A DNA stretch of 64,000 nt from Tenggerimyces flavus (GTDB taxonomy: Bacteria > Actinomycetota > Actinomycetes > Propionibacteriales > Actinopolymorphaceae). The translations under genes were made by a program, and so were the position numbers. The DNA is taken from assembly GCF_016907715.1 (NCBI RefSeq), contig NZ_JAFBCM010000001.1, forward strand, positions 7,068,001 to 7,132,000, written 5' to 3'. Shown here piece by piece: positions 1-10,325 of the stretch (the stretch's first letter is position 1; every line of letters starts with the position of its first letter). Below the pieces are notes generated by a model that saw only the letters and a program-made list of their open reading frames with translations, ran no database searches and had not been told where the DNA came from.

Positions 1-3000
1 CCGCTGCAGAACGGCCTCGATCTCACCGAGCTCGATGCGGAAGCCGCGCACCTTCACCTGCTGGTCGCTGCGCCCGAGGAAGTGGATCTCGCCGTGCCAG
101 TCCCAGCGGACGAGGTCACCTGTGCGGTACATGCGGCCGCCCGGCGCACCGTACGGGCAAGCGACGAACCGCTCTGCCGAGAGCCGGCGACGCCCGACGT
201 ACCCGCGGGCGACGCCAGTGCCGGCGACGTACAGCTCGCCCGGCACGCCGACGGGCACCGGCCGGAGCAACCGGTCGAGCACGTAGACGCGTGTGTTCCC
301 GGTCGGCTTGCCGATCGGCACCGGAGCGCCGGGCTGCCGGTCGAGCGGAACGAGGCTCGCGGTCGCGAACGTCGTCGTCTCGGTCGGCCCGTACACGTGG
401 AAGGTTCGGGTGTTCCGCATGGTCTCCACCACGCGGTCGACGATCGTCACCGACACGGCTTCGCCGCCGAACCACACCTCCTCCAGCCGGTCGAGCACGT
501 CGGGCGCCTCCTCGACGAGGAGGTTGAACAGCGGCGTGATGATGAACATGCCGGTCGGCTCGTACTCGTCCATCAGCGCACGGAGGCCGTCGGCGTCGAG
601 GGTCTCGCCGGGGGCGAGGATCAGGTGCCCGCCCTGGAGCAGCGGGACCCACATCTCGTACGTGGACGGGTCGAACGCATGGGCGGAGTGCATGACCACG
701 CGACGGTGCCGACCGGAGGTGAACGCCGGGTCGGCCGCCAGCTCGACCACGTTGGCGTCGGTGACGGCGACGCCCTTCGGCGTGCCTGTCGTTCCCGACG
801 TGTAGATGACGTACGCGAGCTGGTCGCGCGCACGTTCGACCTCGACAGGTTCGTCGGGATAGCCGTCGAGCCAGTCGCCGCCGGCGACGATCGTGTGCGG
901 GCAGCCCGTCATGCCGTCGGGCAACACGGTTCGGTCGGTGACGAGGACGGGCGCCGCGACGTCGTCGACGATCCAGTTCAACCGATCTGGTGGATAGCGG
1001 TGGTGCAGCGGGACGTACGTGCCGCCGGCCTTCAACGTCCCGAGCACCGCGACGAGCAGCTCGATCGAACGGTCGAGGTAGATGGCGACCGGAGTCTCGC
1101 GGCCCACGCCGAGGCCACGCAGCCGGTGCGCGAGCCGGTTCGCCGCCCGGTCGAGCTCGGCGTAGGTCAGCGTCGTGCCCAGGTGGGAGATCGCGGGTGC
1201 GGACGGGATCGCCCGGGCGTGCGACTCGACCAACGCGGTGACGGAGGCGTGCGGGACTCGTGCGGCGGTGTCGTTCCACGCGTCGAGGATCCGTTCGGCC
1301 TCGCCGGGCAGGAGGACGTCGAGGTCCTCGAGGCGGACGTCGGGACGGTCGGCGACCGTACGGAGGACGACGAGGAAGCGCGCGACGAGCTCGCGGGCGG
1401 TCGCTTCGTCGAACAGGTCCGCGCTGTAGCCGAGCCGGCCCGACAGGCCTGCGGGCTCGCCGTCGGCGGCGACGTTCTCGGCGAGGTCGAACTCCAGGTC
1501 GAACCGCGCGACGTCGAGGTCGACCTGGACGACGTCGCTCCGCAGATCCGGGAGGGTGAGGGCGGCGTCAACGTTGTTCTGCAACGCGAGCAGCACCTGG
1601 AACAGCGGGTGCCGGGACGGGGAACGATGCGGGTTGATCCGCTCGACCACACGCTCGAACGGCACGTCCTGATGGGCGTACGCGTCCAGCGTGGTGGCGA
1701 CGACCCGGCGCAGCAGCTCGTCGAACGTCGGCTCGCCCGATGTGTCGACCCGAACCACGAGTGTGTTGACGAAGAATCCCACGAGCTCGTCCAGCGCCTC
1801 GTCGTCACGACCAGCGACGGGAACGCCGAGGGGAAGGTCGGTACCGGCACCGAGCCTCGCGAGCAGGGCGGCGAGGGCGGCGTGCAGCACCATGAACAGC
1901 GTCGCGTCGCGTTCGCGGGCGACGCGTCCGAGCGCGGCATGGGTGGCGGCGTCGAGCTCGAACGCGACGTTGCCGCCGCGATGGCTCGGCTCGACGGGTC
2001 GCGGTCGGTCCGTCGGCAGCTCGAGCTCGTCCGGCAGGCCGGCCAGCGCGCTCTGCCAGTAGGCCAGCTGCTGGGCGATGCGGCTGCCCGGATCGTCCTC
2101 GTCACCGAGGACCTTCTGTTGCCAGAGGGTGAAGTCGGCGTACTGCACCGGGAGCGGGGCGAAGGATGGTGCCTCGCCTCGGACACGGGTGGCGTACGCC
2201 TCGCTGAGGTCACGGACGAACGGCAACGTCGACCAGCCGTCCGTGGCGATGTGATTGGTGACGAGCAGCAGCACGTGCTCGGTCGCCGACTGAGCGAACA
2301 GCCAAGCACGGAAGGGAATCTCGCGCGCGAGATCGAAGCCGCGCATGGCGTACTCGCGGAGGCGGTCGTCGCCGTCGACGAGGGTCAGCACGGGACCGAC
2401 CGACTGGGCGTCGAGGATGACTTGGCGCGGCACACCGTCCACGTCGGGAAAGACCGTGCGCAGGCTCTCGTGCCTGCGAAGCACATCGCGCAGCGCCTCG
2501 TCCAGCGCCGTACGGTCGAGCTCGCCTGAGAGACGGACGGCGTCGGCGACGTTGTACAGCCCACCGGCGGGTTCCCAGTCGTTCAGGAAGCGCAACCGTT
2601 GTTGAGCAGGTGACAACGGTACGACCTCGGGGCGTGGCACCGCCCGCAACGCCGGGCGGTCGTCGACCGCCGCGTGCTTGAGGTGGGCGGCGAACCCGGC
2701 GACGGTGGGAGCCTCGAACAGGCCGCGCAGACCAAGCTCCGCACCGAGCGCCGACCTGAGGCGCGACACGACGCGCGTCGCGGTCAGGGAGTGCCCGCCG
2801 AGCTCGAAGAAGTCGTCGAACGCCCCGACTCGTTCGACGCCGAGGACGCGTGCCCAGACGCCGGCGACGAGCTCCTCCACTGGCGACCGCGGCGGAACGA
2901 ACGCGTCGTCAAGCTCGCGTTGACGGTCACCCGGAGCGGGCAGCGCGTCGCGGTCGAGCTTGCCGTTCGCGGTGAGCGGCAAGGACTCCAGGAGCAAGAA

Positions 3001-6000
3001 CGCGGCCGGCACCAAGTAGTCCGGCAGGGTCGCGGCGACGTGCCGACGGAGCTCGGCTGCGGTCGCGTCTGCCGCGACGTAGGCGACCAGGGATCGGTCG
3101 CCCGTCTCGTCGCGTACGGCCAGGACCGAGGCCTGCCGCACGTGCGGGTGCCGCGCCAGCGTCGCCTCGACCTCACCGGGCTCGACCCGGATGCCGCGGA
3201 TCTTCACCTGGTCGTCGACGCGGCCGAGGAACTCCAGCTGGCCGTCCGCACGCCACCGGACGAGGTCGCCGGTGCGGTACATCCGCTGTCCAGGTTGGCC
3301 GAACGGGCAGGCGACGAACCGTTGCGCGGTCAGGCCGGGCTGGTCGAGGTAGCCGCGCGCCAGGCCCGCGCCGGAGACGTACAGCTCACCTGGAACGCCG
3401 ACCGGCACCAGCCGCAGCGACCCATCGAGCACGTACACGTGCTTGCCGCCGACGGGCCGGCCGATCGGCGTGGCCTTGCCGGGCCCGAGGAGATCGTCGC
3501 TCATCGTCGTGCAGACGGTGACCTCGCTCGGCCCGTACGAGTTGATCATCGTGCGACCAGGTGCCCAGCGCTCGATCAGCGCGGGCGGGCTGGCGTCGCC
3601 GCCGACGCTGATCGTCCGCACCGACGCGAGGCTGTCCGGCGGCATCGCCGCGAGCGCCGCGGGCGTGAGGTCCATGTGCGTGATGCCGTGCCGCGTGACG
3701 AGGTCGGCGAACGCCTCGCCGGGCAGGATGTCCTCGCGACCGGCGAGCACGAGCGTCGACCCAGTCGAGAACACGATGCAGAGCTCGGAGATGTGCCCGT
3801 CGAAGCTGAGCGACGAGATCTGCAGTGTCCGGCTGACCGCGGTCGCTCGGTGGTAGGCGACCTTGGTCACCGCGTGCGTGGGAAGGCCCTCATGGGTCAG
3901 CGCGACGCCCTTCGGCCGGCCGGTCGAGCCCGACGTGTACAGCACGCAGAGGAGGTGCTTAGCCGACAGCGGCACCACGCGGTCGGCGTCGGTGAGGTCG
4001 GTGCCTTGGAGCGTGGCGAGCTCGGCCACCACTGCCGGGTCGTCGAGGACGAGCAGCGGCACCTCACCCGCCGGGCACGCTGGCGCTGTCGCGCGGGTCG
4101 TCAGCAGAACGGTCGGCCTGGCCTCGTCGAGCACCGACCCGATCCGTTCGGCCGGATGGCTCAGCTCCAACGGCAGGTACGCGGCGCCGGCCTTGAGCAC
4201 TCCGACGAGGGCGATCACCGTATCGAACGAGCGCGGCAGGGCCAACGCGACGAGCTGGTCGGGACCGATGCCGCGGCGCACAAGAGCGCGGGCGAGCTGG
4301 TTCGCGCGGCGGTCGAGTTCGGCGTAGGAGAGGTCCTCCTCGCCGTGGACGAGGGCGGTGGCGTCCGGTGTGAGTGCGGCCTGCCGTTCGAGCAGTGCGT
4401 GGATCGAGCCTACGCCGGCGAGATCGACCTGAGCTCCGCTCCACTCCTCGAGCAGGCTCCGGTGCTCGTCCTCCGACAGAAGCTCGAGCCGTTCGACCGG
4501 TGTGTCCGGGTGGGCGGCCGCCTGCTCGAACAGGCGGACGAGCCGGTCGACCAGGCCGCGGACGGTCGCCGCGTCGAACAGGTCGACGGCGAAGTTCATC
4601 GCGCACGCCACGCCGGCCGGCGTTCCGTCGTCGGCGCGCAGGTCGGCGACCTCCCAGGCGAGGTCGAACTTCGCCGTACCGGCGTTCATCGGCTCGAACG
4701 CGCACCCGAGGTCGCCGAGCGCCGGAAGCTCGTCGTCGACCGAGGTGATCATGACCTGGAACAGCGGGTTGCGCGACAGTGAGCGGGCTGGGTCGAGTGC
4801 CTCGACGAGCCGCTCGAACGGCAGCTCGGAGTTCGCGTACGCCGCGGCGTCGGCGTCCCGGACCCTCCGCACCAGCTCGCGGAATGTCGGGTCGCCGGAC
4901 GTGTCGGTCCGCAGCACGATCGTGTTGACGAAGAAGCCGACGAGATCGTCGAGTGCCTCGTCGGTGCGGCCGCCGATCGGCGTGCCGATGGGCAGGTCGG
5001 CGCCGGCGCCGGAACGAGACAGCAGCAACGCGAAGCCGGCCTGCAGCACCATGAAAAACGTCGAGCCCTCGGACATGGCCAGGTCCGCCAGGCGGCCGTG
5101 CAGCTCCGGGCTCAGGCTGAACCGCACCGTGTCGCCGCGATGGGACGGGACGGCCGGACGGGCGCGGTCGGTCGGGAGCTCGAGCTCGTCCGGGATCCCG
5201 GTCAGGGTCGACGTCCAGAACGCGAGCTGGCGCGACATCGGGCTGTCCGGATCGGCCTCGTCGCCGAGCAGCTCGCGCTGCCAGAGCGCGTAGTCGGCGT
5301 ACTGCACCGGCAGCGGAGCGAGGTCGGGCTTCGTCCCCGCGCAGCGCGCGGTATAGGCGTGGGACAGGTCGCGGACCAGCGGGTTCATCGACAGGTTGTC
5401 ACCGCAGATGTGGTGCAGCAACAGCAGCAGGACGTGCTCGTCTTGGCCGAGGACGAACAGCGTGGCCCGTATCGGCAGCTCGGTCGCGAGGTCGAAGCCA
5501 TGGTTGGACGCCGCCGCGAGCGCGTCGCCGAGGCGTTCTTCCGTCGTGTCGACGACCTCGAGGTCCGGGGTGACCTCCGCCGGCAGCACCACCTGGTGCG
5601 GGTCGCCGTCGGCGTCGCGGTAGATCGTGCGCAGGCTCTCGTGCCGCCGGACCAGGTCGTCGATCGCCAGCCCGAGCGCGTCCCTCCGGAGGTGGCCCTC
5701 GAGCCGGAGCGCTACCGGGAGGTTGTACTCGGTCGAGTCGCTAGACAGCTGGTCGAGGAACCACAGCCGGAGCTGGGCGAACGACAGCGGCACGCGCTCC
5801 GGCCGGGCCCTCGGTGCGAGGACCGGCTGCGCGGCGGAAACGGTCCGCGCCGGCAGCCGCTTGACCAGCCGGGCGACGGTGGGCGCCGCGAACAACGTCC
5901 GCAGGCTGAGGTCGACGCCGAGCGCCGTACGGATCCGCGCGACCGCGCGCGCAGCAGTCAGCGACAGTCCGCCGAGCTCGAAGAAGTCGTCGTCGACACC

Positions 6001-6132
6001 GACCCGTTCGACCCCGAGCAGGTCCGCCCAGATCTCGGCGATGATCTCCCCCGCCGATGAGCGCGGTGCCTCGTACGCCGTCGGACGACCCGGGTCGGGG
6101 TCGGTAACGAGCGGCTCGTTCGGCAGTGACAT
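1..6132 (-). CDS. Nonribosomal peptide synthetase, partial (PCP-C-A-PCP-C-A, runs off left edge)
   Basis: One open frame of 2044 codons with no stop, from ATG 6132 to base 1, so the C-terminus is missing. Domain order read from motifs: peptidyl carrier protein (FELGGLSL, Ser about residue 57), condensation (HHICGDN about 240, a variant of HHxxxDG), adenylation ([12 protein letters not shown] about 730, YGPSE), carrier (FELGGHSL about 1110), condensation (NHIATDGW about 1291, first His replaced by Asn) and adenylation ([11 protein letters not shown] about 1780, YGPTE). NRPSs assemble peptides on phosphopantetheinyl carrier serines. Odd: it opens with a carrier domain without its own adenylation domain, so it probably receives an acyl or aminoacyl unit from another protein. 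By hand alignment the adenylation pockets begin D-G-S and D-P-Y; I do not predict substrates. It is transcribed away from the MFS exporter at 6271. Confidence 0.93.
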   Translation of the reverse strand, partial: MSLPNEPLVTDPDPGRPTAYEAPRSSAGEIIAEIWADLLGVERVGVDDDFFELGGLSLTAARAVARIRTALGVDLSLRTLFAAPTVARLVKRLPARTVSAAQPVLAPRARPERVPLSFAQLRLWFLDQLSSDSTEYNLPVALRLEGHLRRDALGLAIDDLVRRHESLRTIYRDADGDPHQVVLPAEVTPDLEVVDTTEERLGDALAAASNHGFDLATELPIRATLFVLGQDEHVLLLLLHHICGDNLSMNPLVRDLSHAYTARCAGTKPDLAPLPVQYADYALWQRELLGDEADPDSPMSRQLAFWTSTLTGIPDELELPTDRARPAVPSHRGDTVRFSLSPELHGRLADLAMSEGSTFFMVLQAGFALLLSRSGAGADLPIGTPIGGRTDEALDDLVGFFVNTIVLRTDTSGDPTFRELVRRVRDADAAAYANSELPFERLVEALDPARSLSRNPLFQVMITSVDDELPALGDLGCAFEPMNAGTAKFDLAWEVADLRADDGTPAGVACAMNFAVDLFDAATVRGLVDRLVRLFEQAAAHPDTPVERLELLSEDEHRSLLEEWSGAQVDLAGVGSIHALLERQAALTPDATALVHGEEDLSYAELDRRANQLARALVRRGIGPDQLVALALPRSFDTVIALVGVLKAGAAYLPLELSHPAERIGSVLDEARPTVLLTTRATAPACPAGEVPLLVLDDPAVVAELATLQGTDLTDADRVVPLSAKHLLCVLYTSGSTGRPKGVALTHEGLPTHAVTKVAYHRATAVSRTLQISSLSFDGHISELCIVFSTGSTLVLAGREDILPGEAFADLVTRHGITHMDLTPAALAAMPPDSLASVRTISVGGDASPPALIERWAPGRTMINSYGPSEVTVCTTMSDDLLGPGKATPIGRPVGGKHVYVLDGSLRLVPVGVPGELYVSGAGLARGYLDQPGLTAQRFVACPFGQPGQRMYRTGDLVRWRADGQLEFLGRVDDQVKIRGIRVEPGEVEATLARHPHVRQASVLAVRDETGDRSLVAYVAADATAAELRRHVAATLPDYLVPAAFLLLESLPLTANGKLDRDALPAPGDRQRELDDAFVPPRSPVEELVAGVWARVLGVERVGAFDDFFELGGHSLTATRVVSRLRSALGAELGLRGLFEAPTVAGFAAHLKHAAVDDRPALRAVPRPEVVPLSPAQQRLRFLNDWEPAGGLYNVADAVRLSGELDRTALDEALRDVLRRHESLRTVFPDVDGVPRQVILDAQSVGPVLTLVDGDDRLREYAMRGFDLAREIPFRAWLFAQSATEHVLLLVTNHIATDGWSTLPFVRDLSEAYATRVRGEAPSFAPLPVQYADFTLWQQKVLGDEDDPGSRIAQQLAYWQSALAGLPDELELPTDRPRPVEPSHRGGNVAFELDAATHAALGRVARERDATLFMVLHAALAALLARLGAGTDLPLGVPVAGRDDEALDELVGFFVNTLVVRVDTSGEPTFDELLRRVVATTLDAYAHQDVPFERVVERINPHRSPSRHPLFQVLLALQNNVDAALTLPDLRSDVVQVDLDVARFDLEFDLAENVAADGEPAGLSGRLGYSADLFDEATARELVARFLVVLRTVADRPDVRLEDLDVLLPGEAERILDAWNDTAARVPHASVTALVESHARAIPSAPAISHLGTTLTYAELDRAANRLAHRLRGLGVGRETPVAIYLDRSIELLVAVLGTLKAGGTYVPLHHRYPPDRLNWIVDDVAAPVLVTDRTVLPDGMTGCPHTIVAGGDWLDGYPDEPVEVERARDQLAYVIYTSGTTGTPKGVAVTDANVVELAADPAFTSGRHRRVVMHSAHAFDPSTYEMWVPLLQGGHLILAPGETLDADGLRALMDEYEPTGMFIITPLFNLLVEEAPDVLDRLEEVWFGGEAVSVTIVDRVVETMRNTRTFHVYGPTETTTFATASLVPLDRQPGAPVPIGKPTGNTRVYVLDRLLRPVPVGVPGELYVAGTGVARGYVGRRRLSAERFVACPYGAPGGRMYRTGDLVRWDWHGEIHFLGRSDQQVKVRGFRIELGEIEAVLQR

Positions 6133-6270
6133 CCCCGAACCTGCCTTTCGCCAGCCAGCAGATCCCCCTGATCACCCTGACCGTTCGTGCGTACTCTGAC
6201 CCACGGTATCCAGCGTTGGAAACTTCGACGGTTCGACGACCGACCGATCCAGGACACGGAGGCGCGCCAG

Positions 6271-7524
6271 GTGCGGTGGGAAGGGGACGGCGTCTGGCGA
6301 GACCGCGACTTCCGGATCTTCTTCGTCGGGCATGCCCTGTCGTTCGTCGGCGTTCAGGTCGGCGCGGTCGCGCTGCCGCTCGTCGCGTTGCTCACCCTGG
6401 GCTCGTCGGAGGCCGAGGTCGGCCTGTTGCAGGCGTGCGCGAAGCTGCCGTACCTCGGTATCCCGCTGCTCGCGGGTGTATACGTCGACCGTCGGCGCAA
6501 GCGGCCGGTGATGATCCGGGCGAACGCGGTGCGTGCCGCCGCCCTGCTCGCCATCCCGATCATCGGCTGGTGGGGCGGGCTGTCGTTGCCGCTGCTCTGC
6601 GTCCTCGCGGTCGTCGTGGGCACGTGCGCGATGGTGTTCGAGGTCGCCGAGCTGGCGTACGTGCCGTCGCTTGTCGGCCGCGACCGGCTGACCTCGGCGA
6701 ACTCGGCGACAGTGGCAAGTATCGGCGCCGCCGACCTCGGCGGACCGGGACTCGGCGGGGTGCTCGTCCAGGTGCTCGGGCCAGCGTGGACGGTCGGAGC
6801 GAATGGCCTGACCTGCCTGCTGTCGGTGTTGACGCTAAGCCGCCTTCGGCACGTCGAGACGTCACCACCACCGCGCGAGCGTCGGGACCTGTGGGCGGAG
6901 CTCGTCGAAGGGCTCCGTGCGGTGCTTGACGAGGCGCGAATGCGTGGCATCGCGTTCCAAGGGCTGGTGTTCAACCTGTTCCACCAGGGCTTCCTGGTGT
7001 CGTTCCTGCTGCTCGCCGTCGGTGCTGGTGGTGTCGGGCCAGGGTGGTACGGGCTCCTGCTCGGCATCGACGGCGGCGGGGCGATGGTCGGGGCGGCGCT
7101 CACTCGCCGATGGGCGGCCCGCCTCGGGTACGGGCGGGCGTTCCTCACTGGAGCTCTGCTCGGGACCGTCCCGTGCGTGGCTGTCCCGCTCCTCGCGGCC
7201 GCCCCGGATCCGTGGCGGCTGGGCGCGTGGGTGGTGCTGTTCGGCATCGCCGGGTTCGGGACCGGGATGATCCTCGTGATCGGCTTCACGTTGCGCCAAG
7301 CCTTCACCCCGGATCACCTGCTCGGGCGAATGAACGCGAGCATGCGGCAGCTGCTCTACGCCGGCATCCCGGTCGGCGCCGCAGGCGCCGGCCTGCTGGC
7401 CAGCGCGATCGGAGCGCGGCTGACGGTGCTGGTCAGCGCGGTGGGCCTGGTCACGTCCGTGCCGTTCGTGCTCCGACTCGTCTCGCTGGGGGAGCTGCCA
7501 CATCCGGACGCTTCACAACGTTGA
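6271..7524 (+). CDS. MFS transporter (enterobactin-exporter/MFS_3-like)
   Basis: A 417-residue membrane protein with about 12 hydrophobic segments. FRIFFVGHALSFVGVQVGAV opens the first segment, and the loop DRRRKRPVMI lies between segments 2 and 3, as in EntS-type major facilitator drug or siderophore exporters. An upstream in-frame GTG exists at 6187, but GTG 6271 has GGAGG eight bases ahead of it and leaves the protein starting just before the first membrane segment. It is divergent from the NRPS (138-bp gap) and 88 bp upstream of the RiPP precursor, so export of either product is a reasonable inference. Substrate cannot be read from the sequence. Confidence 0.9.
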   Translation: MRWEGDGVWRDRDFRIFFVGHALSFVGVQVGAVALPLVALLTLGSSEAEVGLLQACAKLPYLGIPLLAGVYVDRRRKRPVMIRANAVRAAALLAIPIIGWWGGLSLPLLCVLAVVVGTCAMVFEVAELAYVPSLVGRDRLTSANSATVASIGAADLGGPGLGGVLVQVLGPAWTVGANGLTCLLSVLTLSRLRHVETSPPPRERRDLWAELVEGLRAVLDEARMRGIAFQGLVFNLFHQGFLVSFLLLAVGAGGVGPGWYGLLLGIDGGGAMVGAALTRRWAARLGYGRAFLTGALLGTVPCVAVPLLAAAPDPWRLGAWVVLFGIAGFGTGMILVIGFTLRQAFTPDHLLGRMNASMRQLLYAGIPVGAAGAGLLASAIGARLTVLVSAVGLVTSVPFVLRLVSLGELPHPDASQR

Positions 7525-7592
7525 AACAGCTCTGTGCTTACCATCCCTGAAGGGGCGAGGCGAGAGTTGCTACGGATCGGCGTATCCCTGCC

Positions 7593-7606
7593 GGGGAGGG
7601 AGGTGA
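7593..7606 (+). promoter_or_regulatory. Strong ribosome binding site of the RiPP precursor
   Basis: GGGGAGGGAGGTGA lies six bases before ATG 7613. It is the strongest Shine-Dalgarno-like sequence in this part of the window and supports translation of the short precursor gene, as expected for a substrate made in excess over its enzyme, whose own start is a weak TTG. Confidence 0.85.
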
Positions 7607-7612
7607 GATCCA

Positions 7613-7750
7613 ATGGCCGCGAACCTCAAGAAGACCGCCATCCGCACCGCAAAGGTCGCTACGGGCGGTGCCATCTCGATGAACGGTGCCATTTCCATGA
7701 ACGGTGCCATCTCGATGAACGGCGCCATCTCGATGAACAAGCCGAAGTGA
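7613..7750 (+). CDS. RiPP precursor peptide with four GAISMN repeats
   Basis: A 45-residue peptide too short for usual gene finders. Residues 1-18 form a short basic leader containing NLKKTAIRTAKVATG; residues 19-42 are four exact tandem GAISMN hexapeptides; the tail is KPK. The codons differ between repeats (ATC TCG versus ATT TCC, GGT versus GGC) while the amino acids do not, which suggests selection on the protein. It sits 76 bp upstream of a radical SAM enzyme of the family that matures ribosomal peptides, on the same strand, with a strong ribosome binding site. Inference: it is the substrate, and the repeated Ile, Ser, Met or Asn positions are candidate C-methylation sites. The repeats contain no Cys, so lanthionine or sactionine chemistry is unlikely. 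I do not recognise this core from any described RiPP. Confidence 0.88.
   Translation: MAANLKKTAIRTAKVATGGAISMNGAISMNGAISMNGAISMNKPK
7667..7738 (+). repeat. Four tandem 18-bp repeats encoding GAISMN
   Basis: Four in-frame units of GGTGCCATCTCGATGAAC. Unit 2 carries two synonymous changes and unit 4 one; units 1 and 3 are identical. No unit is partial, and the array ends three codons before the stop. Number and register of units could vary by slippage between strains. Confidence 0.95.
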
Positions 7751-7826
7751 CGTCCGTTCACTCTGGTCGCTGTTCGGCCGCCGTCGTCGCGCGGCGGTCG
7801 GGCAGCGTGACCCTCGGGGGTGTGCC

Positions 7827-9707
7827 TTGCGACTCGTCCTCGCGTCGATGCCCTGGCAGGCGCTGCATCGGCCGTCGTTGCCCATCGGCATCCTGCACGC
7901 GCTGGTCGCGCGGGACTGCCCGGACGTGGACGTCGTGGAGTTCCACGGCGGGCTCCGCTGGGCGGAGTACGTGTACGACCGGTGGCCCGAACCGGAGGCC
8001 GTCGCCCAGCTGAGCAAGGTCGCCGAGGACGGTGTGTTCCACGGTCTCGGCGAACTGGTGTTCGCGAGCGAGCTACGCGACGACCCGGCCTGGCGGCTCG
8101 ACGAGCTCGCCGACGCCGCGCGCCGGGCGGACGTCGACGTCGATGCCGTCCGGTTCATGCGCTCCTGCGCTGAGGACTACGTCGGCGCGGCCGCCGAGGC
8201 GCTGCTGGCGGTCGACCCCGACCTCGTCGGGTTGACGACGACGTTCATGCAGAACCTCCCGAGCCTCGCGTTGGCGCGCCGCCTGAAGCAGCTGCGTCCG
8301 AGCGTGCGCGTCGTGCTCGGCGGGGCCAACTGCGAGGGTCCGATGGGGCACGCGGTGCATCGCAACCATCCGTACGTCGACTACGTCGTCCGCGGGGAGG
8401 CGGAGGAGGTGTTTCCCCTCCTGCTGCGGCGGATCCGCTCTGGCGAGTCTGTTGTCGAGCTGCCTGGTGTGTGCTGGTGGGACGGTAGCCGTTCGGTCGC
8501 CAACCCGGTCGCCAGGCACAGCGTTCCGCCCGCGGTCCTGTGCGCGCCCGACTACGACGGCTGGCAGGAGGTGTTGGAGGCCTCGCCGCTGCGGGAGTTC
8601 CTCTCCCCGGAGCTGGTGCTCGAGTCTGCGCGCGGCTGCTGGTGGGGGGAGAAGCACCACTGCACATTCTGTGGTCTGAACGGCGCGATGATGGCGTTCC
8701 GAAGCAAGCCGGCCGCGACGTTCTGGGCCGAACTCTCGAGTCTGGTCGAACGGCACCAGATCCTCGACGTCTCGGTGGTCGACAACATCCTCGACATGGG
8801 CTACTTCAGCAGCCTGCTACCGCTGATGACCGAGGCCGACTGGGATCTGCGGGTGCACTACGAGGTCAAGTCGAACCTCCGCGCGACGCAGATCGCCGAC
8901 CTCGCCGCCGCCGGGATCGTCGTCGTGCAGCCGGGCATCGAGAGCCTGAACGCGCGGGTGCTCGATCTCATGGACAAGGGCGTGACGGGCGCGGCGAACG
9001 TGCAGACACTGCGCGAGTGCGAGGACCACTCGCTGACTGTCGAATGGAACTATCTGTACGGCTTCCCGGGCGAACTCGCCTCCGACTACCGCGGCGTGCT
9101 CGACCAGCTGCCCGCCCTCGTTCACCTGCAGCCGCCTGGCGGCGCCTCTCGGATCGTGCTGGAGCGCTTCAGCCCGTACTTCGAGCGGCCCGAGCTCGGC
9201 TTCGCGCGGCGTGAGCCGATGGGGTTCTACCAGCAGGCGTACGACCTTCCGCGTGCCGAGCTGGACGATCTCGCGTACTTCTTCGGTTGTGACGACGCCG
9301 GGATCGACGACCAGCTTGCCGGCGAGCTGGCGGCCACGATCTCCCAGTGGCGGCGGCTGTATCCGTCGTCCTCGCTTACCGCGCGCACGGACGGCGGCGC
9401 CGACCTCGTCATCGAGGACCGCCGTGCGGGATGGGCCGCGAGCGAGCACCGGCTCGGCGGCTGGCAGGCCGCGGCGTACCGTTCGCTCGACCGCCGCGCC
9501 TCGCCGGAAGGACTGCGCCGCCGGCTGGAGCGGGACGGTGTCGGTGTCTCGGTCGATGTCCTGGTCGACTGGTTGCGCGCGCTGCTCGTTGACGGGCTGG
9601 TTTTCGTGGACGGCGCGGACTGGGTGGCGCTCGCCGTGGCGGACACGCCTTGGAAGGCGTTCGCTCACGGTGGCCATACGCGTGAACCCGCCGAGGTGAC
9701 GGGATGA
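7827..9707 (+). CDS. RiPP maturation radical SAM C-methyltransferase (B12-type)
   Basis: A 626-residue protein. The N-terminus MRLVLASMPWQALHRPSLP and the cluster motif CWWGEKHHCTFCGLNG (Cys271, Cys279, Cys282: CX7CX2C rather than CX3CX2C) are typical of the RiPP-maturation radical SAM family I know as TIGR03975. A cobalamin-binding-like segment precedes it (about residues 95-200: VGLTTTFMQNLPS, VVLGGANCEG). Relatives use a 4Fe-4S cluster, S-adenosylmethionine and cobalamin to methylate unactivated carbons of peptide substrates. The start is TTG 7827 behind GGGGGTGTG; no in-frame ATG or GTG lies nearer, and the protein aligns from this residue. The stop overlaps the next start (ATGA), so the two are translationally coupled. 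Expected substrate: the peptide at 7613. Confidence 0.92.
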   Translation: MRLVLASMPWQALHRPSLPIGILHALVARDCPDVDVVEFHGGLRWAEYVYDRWPEPEAVAQLSKVAEDGVFHGLGELVFASELRDDPAWRLDELADAARRADVDVDAVRFMRSCAEDYVGAAAEALLAVDPDLVGLTTTFMQNLPSLALARRLKQLRPSVRVVLGGANCEGPMGHAVHRNHPYVDYVVRGEAEEVFPLLLRRIRSGESVVELPGVCWWDGSRSVANPVARHSVPPAVLCAPDYDGWQEVLEASPLREFLSPELVLESARGCWWGEKHHCTFCGLNGAMMAFRSKPAATFWAELSSLVERHQILDVSVVDNILDMGYFSSLLPLMTEADWDLRVHYEVKSNLRATQIADLAAAGIVVVQPGIESLNARVLDLMDKGVTGAANVQTLRECEDHSLTVEWNYLYGFPGELASDYRGVLDQLPALVHLQPPGGASRIVLERFSPYFERPELGFARREPMGFYQQAYDLPRAELDDLAYFFGCDDAGIDDQLAGELAATISQWRRLYPSSSLTARTDGGADLVIEDRRAGWAASEHRLGGWQAAAYRSLDRRASPEGLRRRLERDGVGVSVDVLVDWLRALLVDGLVFVDGADWVALAVADTPWKAFAHGGHTREPAEVTG

Positions 9708-10159
9708 TCGTTCTGGGGCAGGAACCTGCGGCGACCGTTCGGTACCTCGCGACGCTGCGGGACGGACTGTCGGCCGGGAAACTCCCTGTATGGGAAGGCG
9801 GTCTGTCGCCGGTGCTGGACCTCGACCTCGTATGCCACCTGCCACCGCCGACCAACCATCCGGAATGGACTGCGCGGTTCCGGCCGGGGCTGTGCTACTA
9901 CCGCCACGGACCCGGATTCGTGGAGGTGAAGGACACCCGCACGCCCGCGACCGCGGCCCGCTTCGTGATCGACGACCCCGACCTGCTCAGCTGCTTCCTC
10001 CGCTGCCTGAACCCGACGCCGATCGCCGGGCTCGGACCGGCCGACACGGAGGCGGTCGAGGCACTCGTCGACGAACGCCTCGTCCTTCGGTTCGATGACA
10101 CCCTGCTCACCCTTCCCCACCGCATGACCCGCTGGCCGATACCAGCTATGGCGTCCTGA
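9704..10159 (+). CDS. DUF5825 family protein, RiPP operon partner
   Basis: 151 residues, start ATG overlapping the radical SAM stop by four bases. It resembles the DUF5825 proteins that accompany actinobacterial RiPP-maturation radical SAM genes. No catalytic motif, signal peptide or membrane segment is visible; the middle (LDLDLVCHLPPPTNHPEW, FRPGLCYYRHGPGF) looks like a small beta-rich fold, and the C-terminal third (FVIDDPDLLSCFLRCLNP) is helical. Because it is coupled to the methyltransferase, an accessory role in substrate recognition or a second modification is the natural inference, but no activity is established from the sequence. Confidence 0.8.
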   Translation: MIVLGQEPAATVRYLATLRDGLSAGKLPVWEGGLSPVLDLDLVCHLPPPTNHPEWTARFRPGLCYYRHGPGFVEVKDTRTPATAARFVIDDPDLLSCFLRCLNPTPIAGLGPADTEAVEALVDERLVLRFDDTLLTLPHRMTRWPIPAMAS

Positions 10160-10211
10160 GACGATCTCTTGCTGTCGCGTCACGTTCCGTGCAGCTGCGT
10201 CGTCTTGGGGC

Positions 10212-10325
10212 ATGTCGACCGCCGCAGTCATCCTGTACCTCGCCACGATCACGGCGAACGCCGTCTTCGCTGCCGCCGACCTCGTCGGGGGCACGGTTCG
10301 TGCTCGCGAGCGGCTACGGCAGCCG
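10212..10325 (+). pseudogene. DoxX-like protein, N-terminal remnant
   Basis: ATG 10212 begins a frame reading STAAVILYLATITANAVF, resembling the first membrane segment of small DoxX-like membrane proteins. The family continuation (ARFVLASGYG) is present but in another frame, after a GGGGG run near 10290. After that the sequence enters the 3' end of the convergent glycosidase gene. A decayed, truncated gene. Confidence 0.4.

Noticed and set aside
82-4782. Long plus-strand open frames (815 and 702 codons) opposite the NRPS
   Set aside because: They are Arg/Val/Glu/Asp-rich mirror frames of a very GC-rich gene; the minus strand reads unmistakable NRPS motifs throughout.
7534-8158. Repeat-containing frames on both strands across the precursor (for example minus-strand FIEMAP repeats)
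   Set aside because: Any in-frame 18-bp repeat gives repeats in all six frames; only the plus frame at 7613 has a ribosome binding site, clean ends and synonymous drift.
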